A stretch of 64,000 nt of DNA from contig JBJHBJ010000016.1 of NCBI GenBank assembly GCA_050485425.1, positions 1 through 64,000 on the forward strand. Direction: 5' to 3'. The first letter of the stretch is position 1; each line of letters begins with the position of its first letter. The position numbers and the translations under genes are program-made. This DNA is from LSCE01 sp050485425. Its GTDB lineage: Bacteria > Pseudomonadota > Gammaproteobacteria > Nitrococcales > Aquisalimonadaceae. Below the pieces are notes generated by a model that saw only the letters and a program-made list of their open reading frames with translations, made no database searches and was not told where the DNA came from. Positions 60,224-64,000 of the stretch are shown piece after piece.

Positions 60224-61474
60224 TCAGACTTCCAGCAACAGGCGCGCCGGGTCCTCGATCATGTCCTTGATGGCCACCAGGAAGCTGACGGCCTCACGGC
60301 CATCGATGATGCGGTGGTCGTACGACAGGGCCAGGTACATCATCGGCCGGATGACGATTTCACCGTTCTCCACCATCGGCCGCTCCTGGATCTTGTGCAT
60401 ACCCAGAATGGCGCTCTGAGGCGGGTTGAGGATCGGCGTGGACATCAGCGAACCGAACACCCCGCCGTTGGTGATGGAGAAAGTACCGCCGGTGAGCTCG
60501 TCCATGGACAGCTTGCCGGCCTGGGCACGCTTGCCGAAATCCACCACCGCCTTCTCGATGTCGGCAAAGCCCTGATGCTCCGCATCCCGAAGCACCGGAA
60601 CCACCAGGCCGCGTTCCGTACTGACCGCGATACCGATGTCATGGTAGCCGTGGTACATGATATCGGTACCGTCGATGGATGCATTGACGGCGGGGAAGCG
60701 TTTCAGGGCTTCCACCGAGGCTTTCACGAAGAAGCTCATGAAGCCGAGGCGGGCACCGTGGGTCTTCTCGAACTGCTCCTTGTAGCGCTTGCGGAGCTCC
60801 ATGACGGGCTGCATGTTGACCTCGTTGAACGTGGTCAGCATGGCCGCCGTCTGCTGTGCTTCCACCAGACGCTCGGCAATGCGCTGTCGAAGGCGGGTCA
60901 TCGGCACGCGCCGTTCCGGCCGGTCGCCGAGTTCCGCCTGCTGCGGAGCAGCGGGCGCTGCCGGCTTGCTCTCCTCCCGGGGGGCGGGCGCCTCGTCCTT
61001 CTGTTCCCCGCCCTCCATGAATTTGAGCACATCCTCCTTGGTGATGCGCCCAGCCGGACCGGTACCTTCGATCCTGGCCGGATCCAGCGCGTGCTCCGCC
61101 ACCAGGCGGCGCACCGCCGGCGTCAGGTTCTTGTCATCAGAGGAAGCGGCCGCCTTCTGCTTCTTGTCGGAGGCTCCATCACTACCGGATTTGGCTTCCC
61201 CGTCGGATTTCTTCGCTTTCGCCGCGCCGCCGGCGGCCTTGTCATCCACCGTGCCAAGAACCTGGTCGGCGGTGACCGTGTCGCCTTCGTTGGCCTTGAT
61301 CTCCCCGAGCACACCGTCCGCCGGCGCCGGAACCTCCAGCACCACCTTGTCGGTTTCGATGTCGACCAGATTTTCATCTCGCGTCACCGCGTCGCCGGGC
61401 TGCTTGTGCCAGGTGACCACGGTGGCCTCGGAAACAGATTCTGGCAACGGCGGAACCTTGATCTCAATGCTCAT
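60224..61474 (-). CDS. sucB: Dihydrolipoyllysine succinyltransferase (E2)
   Basis: Core enzyme of the 2-oxoglutarate dehydrogenase complex, 416 aa. One lipoyl domain carries Lys43 in DIETDKVVLEV; an Ala/Lys/Ser linker leads to the E1/E3-binding domain (about 117-152; TPAVRRLVAEHALDPARIEG); the catalytic domain (about 190-416) ends with SYDHRIIDGREAV holding the active His and Asp. It lies 92 bp after sucA. Confidence 0.97.
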   Translation of the reverse strand: MSIEIKVPPLPESVSEATVVTWHKQPGDAVTRDENLVDIETDKVVLEVPAPADGVLGEIKANEGDTVTADQVLGTVDDKAAGGAAKAKKSDGEAKSGSDGASDKKQKAAASSDDKNLTPAVRRLVAEHALDPARIEGTGPAGRITKEDVLKFMEGGEQKDEAPAPREESKPAAPAAPQQAELGDRPERRVPMTRLRQRIAERLVEAQQTAAMLTTFNEVNMQPVMELRKRYKEQFEKTHGARLGFMSFFVKASVEALKRFPAVNASIDGTDIMYHGYHDIGIAVSTERGLVVPVLRDAEHQGFADIEKAVVDFGKRAQAGKLSMDELTGGTFSITNGGVFGSLMSTPILNPPQSAILGMHKIQERPMVENGEIVIRPMMYLALSYDHRIIDGREAVSFLVAIKDMIEDPARLLLEV

Positions 61475-61566
61475 CCAATCCTCACTCTTCGCTGTCTGGG
61501 CTAGGGCTTCTTGTTCAGGTTAGTCCGCCGCGGGCACCAGGCCCGCGACGATGCGAAATTCGCGCA

Positions 61567-64000
61567 TCAGGCCTTGCCCAATGCTTCCTCGACCAGTTGC
61601 CGCTGTTGCTCGTGGTGGATCTTCGGATATCCCACCGCGGGGGACGCGGATGCGTCGCGGCCCGCATAACAGAGTTCCTGGCCTTCCTTCATGCAGTTGC
61701 GGAAATGATGCTGGCTGGAGTACCAGGCACCCTGATTCTTGGGTTCCTCCTGGCACCAGACCACGGTGGTCGCCTTGTTGTAGCGGCGACGCAGCAGCGC
61801 CGTGAGTTCCTCTTCAGGGAAGGGATAGAGCTGCTCGACACGCACGATGGCAACGTTGGTCTGCTCCCGGTTGCGTCGTTCGGCCAGCAGATCGTAGTAC
61901 ACCTTGCCGCTGCACAGGACCACGCGTTGCACGTCCCGCGCCTTGATGTCGTCCACCTCGTCGATCACGCTCTGCCAGCGCCCCTCCGTCAGGTCGTCCA
62001 GCGAGGAGGTGGAGAGCTTGTGCCGGAGCAGGCTCTTTGGCGTCATCACCACCAGTGGCTTGCGGTAATTGCGTACCATCTGGCGACGGATCATGTGGAA
62101 GAACTGTGCCGGCGTACTGGGAACGCACACCTGGATGTTGTGATCCGCGCACAGTTGCAGAAACCGCTCCAGCCTGGCGGAAGAGTGTTCCGGTCCCTGA
62201 CCCTCGTAACCATGTGGCAGATACATGGTCAGGCCGGCCAGACGTCCCCACTTGGTTTCTCCGGAGGTAATGAACTGGTCGATAACCACCTGGGCACCGT
62301 TGGCGAAATCGCCGAACTGGGCTTCCCAGATCACCATCGTTTCCGGATCGTTGGTGGCGTAGCCGTACTCGAAGCCCAACACCGCCTCTTCCGAGAGCAG
62401 CGAGTCGATGATGACGAAGTCCTCGGGCTCGGTGGTAATGTTCTTCAGCGGCACGTAGGTGCTGCCGTCCAGCGCGTTGTGCAGTACCGCATGGCGGTGC
62501 GAGAACGTGCCCCTGCCGCTGTCCTGGCCGGTCAACCGCACCTTGAAGCCATCCCGCAGCAGGGAGGCATAGGCCATGATTTCCGCGAACCCCCAGTCGA
62601 GCGCCAGCGCACCGGCGCCCATCTTGCGGCGGCTTTCCATGATCGCGGCGACACGGGGATTCAGCTCGAAGCGGTCCGGCAACTGCTGCATGTTCTCCGC
62701 CAGTTCCTTGACCATGGTCATGGGAATCGCCGTCTTGACGTCATCGTCCCATTTGCCCTTGAAGTAGCGGTGCCAGTCCACGGCGTAGTCGTTCCGCACC
62801 CCGGTCAGGATGTGCGGCGACACCACCTGATGGTCATCCAGCGCATCGCGATAGGCAGTGACCAGTTCCTGCGCCTGCTCGCTGTCGAGCACCCCTTCCT
62901 CTTCCAGCTGCTGCGCATACAGCTGCCGGGTGGTCGGGTGCTGCTTGATCTTGGAATACATCATCGGCTGGGTGGCCGCCGGCTCGTCCGCCTCGTTGTG
63001 ACCGTGCCGCCGGTAGCAGATCAGGTCGATGACCACGTCCTTCTTGAACTGCTGGCGGAAGTCCAGCGCCAGCTGGGAAACGAACAGCACCGCTTCCGGG
63101 TCATCTCCGTTCACGTGGAAGATCGGCGCCTGCACCATCTTCGCCACTTCGGTGCAGTACAGGGTGGAACGGGAGTCCAGCGGATTCGACGTGGTGAAAC
63201 CGATCTGGTTGTTGACAATCACGTGCAGCGAGCCGCCGGTGTAGAAACCGCGGGCCTGGGACAGCTGGAAGGTCTCCATGACCACGCCCTGACCGGCGAA
63301 CGCGGCGTCCCCGTGAATGAGAATGGGCAACACCTCCTCGCCCATGCGATCATGGCGGCGCTGCATGCGCGCGCGCGCTGAGCCGACCACGACCGGATCG
63401 ACAATCTCCAGATGCGAGGGGTTGAACGCCAGGGCCAGATGCAAGGCACCGGTTTTCGTCTGCAGGTCCGACGAGTAACCCAGGTGATACTTGACGTCCC
63501 CGGAACCGGCGTTCTCGACATTGAAGTTCCCTTCGAACTCCTGGAACAGGTCACCCGGCGACTTGCCCATCAGGTTGATCAGCACGTTCAGCCGGCCGCG
63601 GTGGGCCATGCCCATGACCACTTCCTTGACGCCCTGGGCACCGCCGCGCTGCAGCAGCTCGTCCAGCAGCGGGATGAGCGTCTCGCCGCCTTCCAGCGAG
63701 AAGCGTTTCTGGCCGACATACTTGGAATGCAGATATTTCTCGATGCCCTCGGCCGCCGTCACCCGTTCGAGCAGGCGGCGCTTCTCCTCCACGGACAAAC
63801 TCGGCCGGGCCTGCGGCCGTTCCAGCCGCTCCTGAATCCAGCGCTTCTCGACGGTGTCGGTGATATGCATGTACTCCGACCCGATGGTGCCGCCGTAGGT
63901 GGTCTTGAGAAACTGGATCAGGTCGCGCAGCTTCATCTGATCCGCGGTGAACAGGGAGCCCGTGTTGAACTCCCGCTCCATATCCGCGTCGGTGAGGTTG
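61567..64000 (-). CDS. sucA: 2-oxoglutarate dehydrogenase E1 (5' end beyond the window)
   Basis: TPP-dependent E1 of the 2-oxoglutarate dehydrogenase complex. The frame is open to the right edge (NLTDADMEREFNTG there), and the roughly 810 residues seen are short of the family's 930-950, so about 120-130 N-terminal residues lie outside. Landmarks are GMAHRGRLNVLINLMGK, the TPP region GDAAFAGQGVV and NNQIGFTTSNPLDSRST, and the transketolase-like half with LPHGYEGQGPEHSSARLERF. It leads sucA-sucB-lpdA. Confidence 0.97.
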   Translation of the reverse strand, partial: NLTDADMEREFNTGSLFTADQMKLRDLIQFLKTTYGGTIGSEYMHITDTVEKRWIQERLERPQARPSLSVEEKRRLLERVTAAEGIEKYLHSKYVGQKRFSLEGGETLIPLLDELLQRGGAQGVKEVVMGMAHRGRLNVLINLMGKSPGDLFQEFEGNFNVENAGSGDVKYHLGYSSDLQTKTGALHLALAFNPSHLEIVDPVVVGSARARMQRRHDRMGEEVLPILIHGDAAFAGQGVVMETFQLSQARGFYTGGSLHVIVNNQIGFTTSNPLDSRSTLYCTEVAKMVQAPIFHVNGDDPEAVLFVSQLALDFRQQFKKDVVIDLICYRRHGHNEADEPAATQPMMYSKIKQHPTTRQLYAQQLEEEGVLDSEQAQELVTAYRDALDDHQVVSPHILTGVRNDYAVDWHRYFKGKWDDDVKTAIPMTMVKELAENMQQLPDRFELNPRVAAIMESRRKMGAGALALDWGFAEIMAYASLLRDGFKVRLTGQDSGRGTFSHRHAVLHNALDGSTYVPLKNITTEPEDFVIIDSLLSEEAVLGFEYGYATNDPETMVIWEAQFGDFANGAQVVIDQFITSGETKWGRLAGLTMYLPHGYEGQGPEHSSARLERFLQLCADHNIQVCVPSTPAQFFHMIRRQMVRNYRKPLVVMTPKSLLRHKLSTSSLDDLTEGRWQSVIDEVDDIKARDVQRVVLCSGKVYYDLLAERRNREQTNVAIVRVEQLYPFPEEELTALLRRRYNKATTVVWCQEEPKNQGAWYSSQHHFRNCMKEGQELCYAGRDASASPAVGYPKIHHEQQRQLVEEALGKA

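Noticed and set aside
1..64000. CRISPR arrays, tRNA or rRNA genes, insertion sequences, prophage genes
   Set aside because: None seen on reading the window: no regular direct repeats with spacers, no cloverleaf-like blocks recognised, and no transposase or integrase motifs in any frame. A tRNA scan would settle the RNA part.

Overview
The window reads as a stretch of a high-GC gammaproteobacterial chromosome. Supporting signs are a PII-AmtB operon with an NtrC/sigma-54 control region, the AcnD/PrpF form of the methylcitrate cycle, priA, comM, ubiK, argS, speA and a sucAB-lpdA operon, plus short palindromic intergenic repeats of a kind I associate with halophilic groups such as Ectothiorhodospiraceae or Halomonadaceae. 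The genus cannot be fixed from the sequence alone. No rRNA, tRNA, CRISPR array, transposase or phage gene was seen. The first gene (thiamine pyrophosphate enzyme) and the last (sucA) are cut by the window edges.

Layout. 1-9.3 kb: a TPP enzyme and a 2,4-dienoyl-CoA-reductase-like SDR, a LysR/DoxX divergent pair, a DODA-type dioxygenase, an unknown membrane protein, a repeat-rich gap, then a divergent acyl-CoA ligase and thiolase. 9.4-19.0 kb: an unusual module made of three DUF294 nucleotidyltransferase-like proteins, a two-subunit sodium/solute symporter, a stand-alone response regulator, and a membrane sensor with a degenerate kinase core fused to a DnaQ-like exonuclease. 19.0-23.3 kb: a possible small gene with its own promoter, a lipoprotein, an enoyl-thioester reductase and glnK-amtB. 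23.3-31.2 kb: ubiK, comM, two small conserved genes, priA, argS and a SPOR protein.

31.2-37.3 kb: speA with a beta-hydroxyacid dehydrogenase and an SseB-like gene, divergent speE, a 0.5-kb palindromic repeat area and fetAB. 37.4-45.9 kb: a large FadE-type acyl-CoA dehydrogenase, a PilZ protein, a four-gene run (TetR, DUF457, UMF1 transporter, NAD kinase), DoxX, a YqiA-like esterase and a small membrane protein. 45.9-49.8 kb: a MotA/MotB-like stator pair, a DUF6316 protein and a histidine phosphatase. 49.8-58.5 kb: acuI-prpB-prpC-acnD-prpF-prpD, predicted to carry acrylyl-CoA to propionyl-CoA and on through the methylcitrate cycle. 58.7-64.0 kb: sucA-sucB-lpdA, the 2-oxoglutarate dehydrogenase complex.

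Together the genes describe an aerobic heterotroph using fatty acids and short organic acids: acyl-CoA activation and beta-oxidation enzymes, a carboxylate-type symporter with a complex control module, propionyl-CoA disposal and the TCA cycle. The most interesting region is the 9.4-19.0 kb module. The exonuclease-kinase fusion, the triple DUF294 set, and the paired palindromic elements at 35.4-35.8 kb, whose outer arms differ in sequence but keep their self-complementarity, are the best candidates for follow-up.
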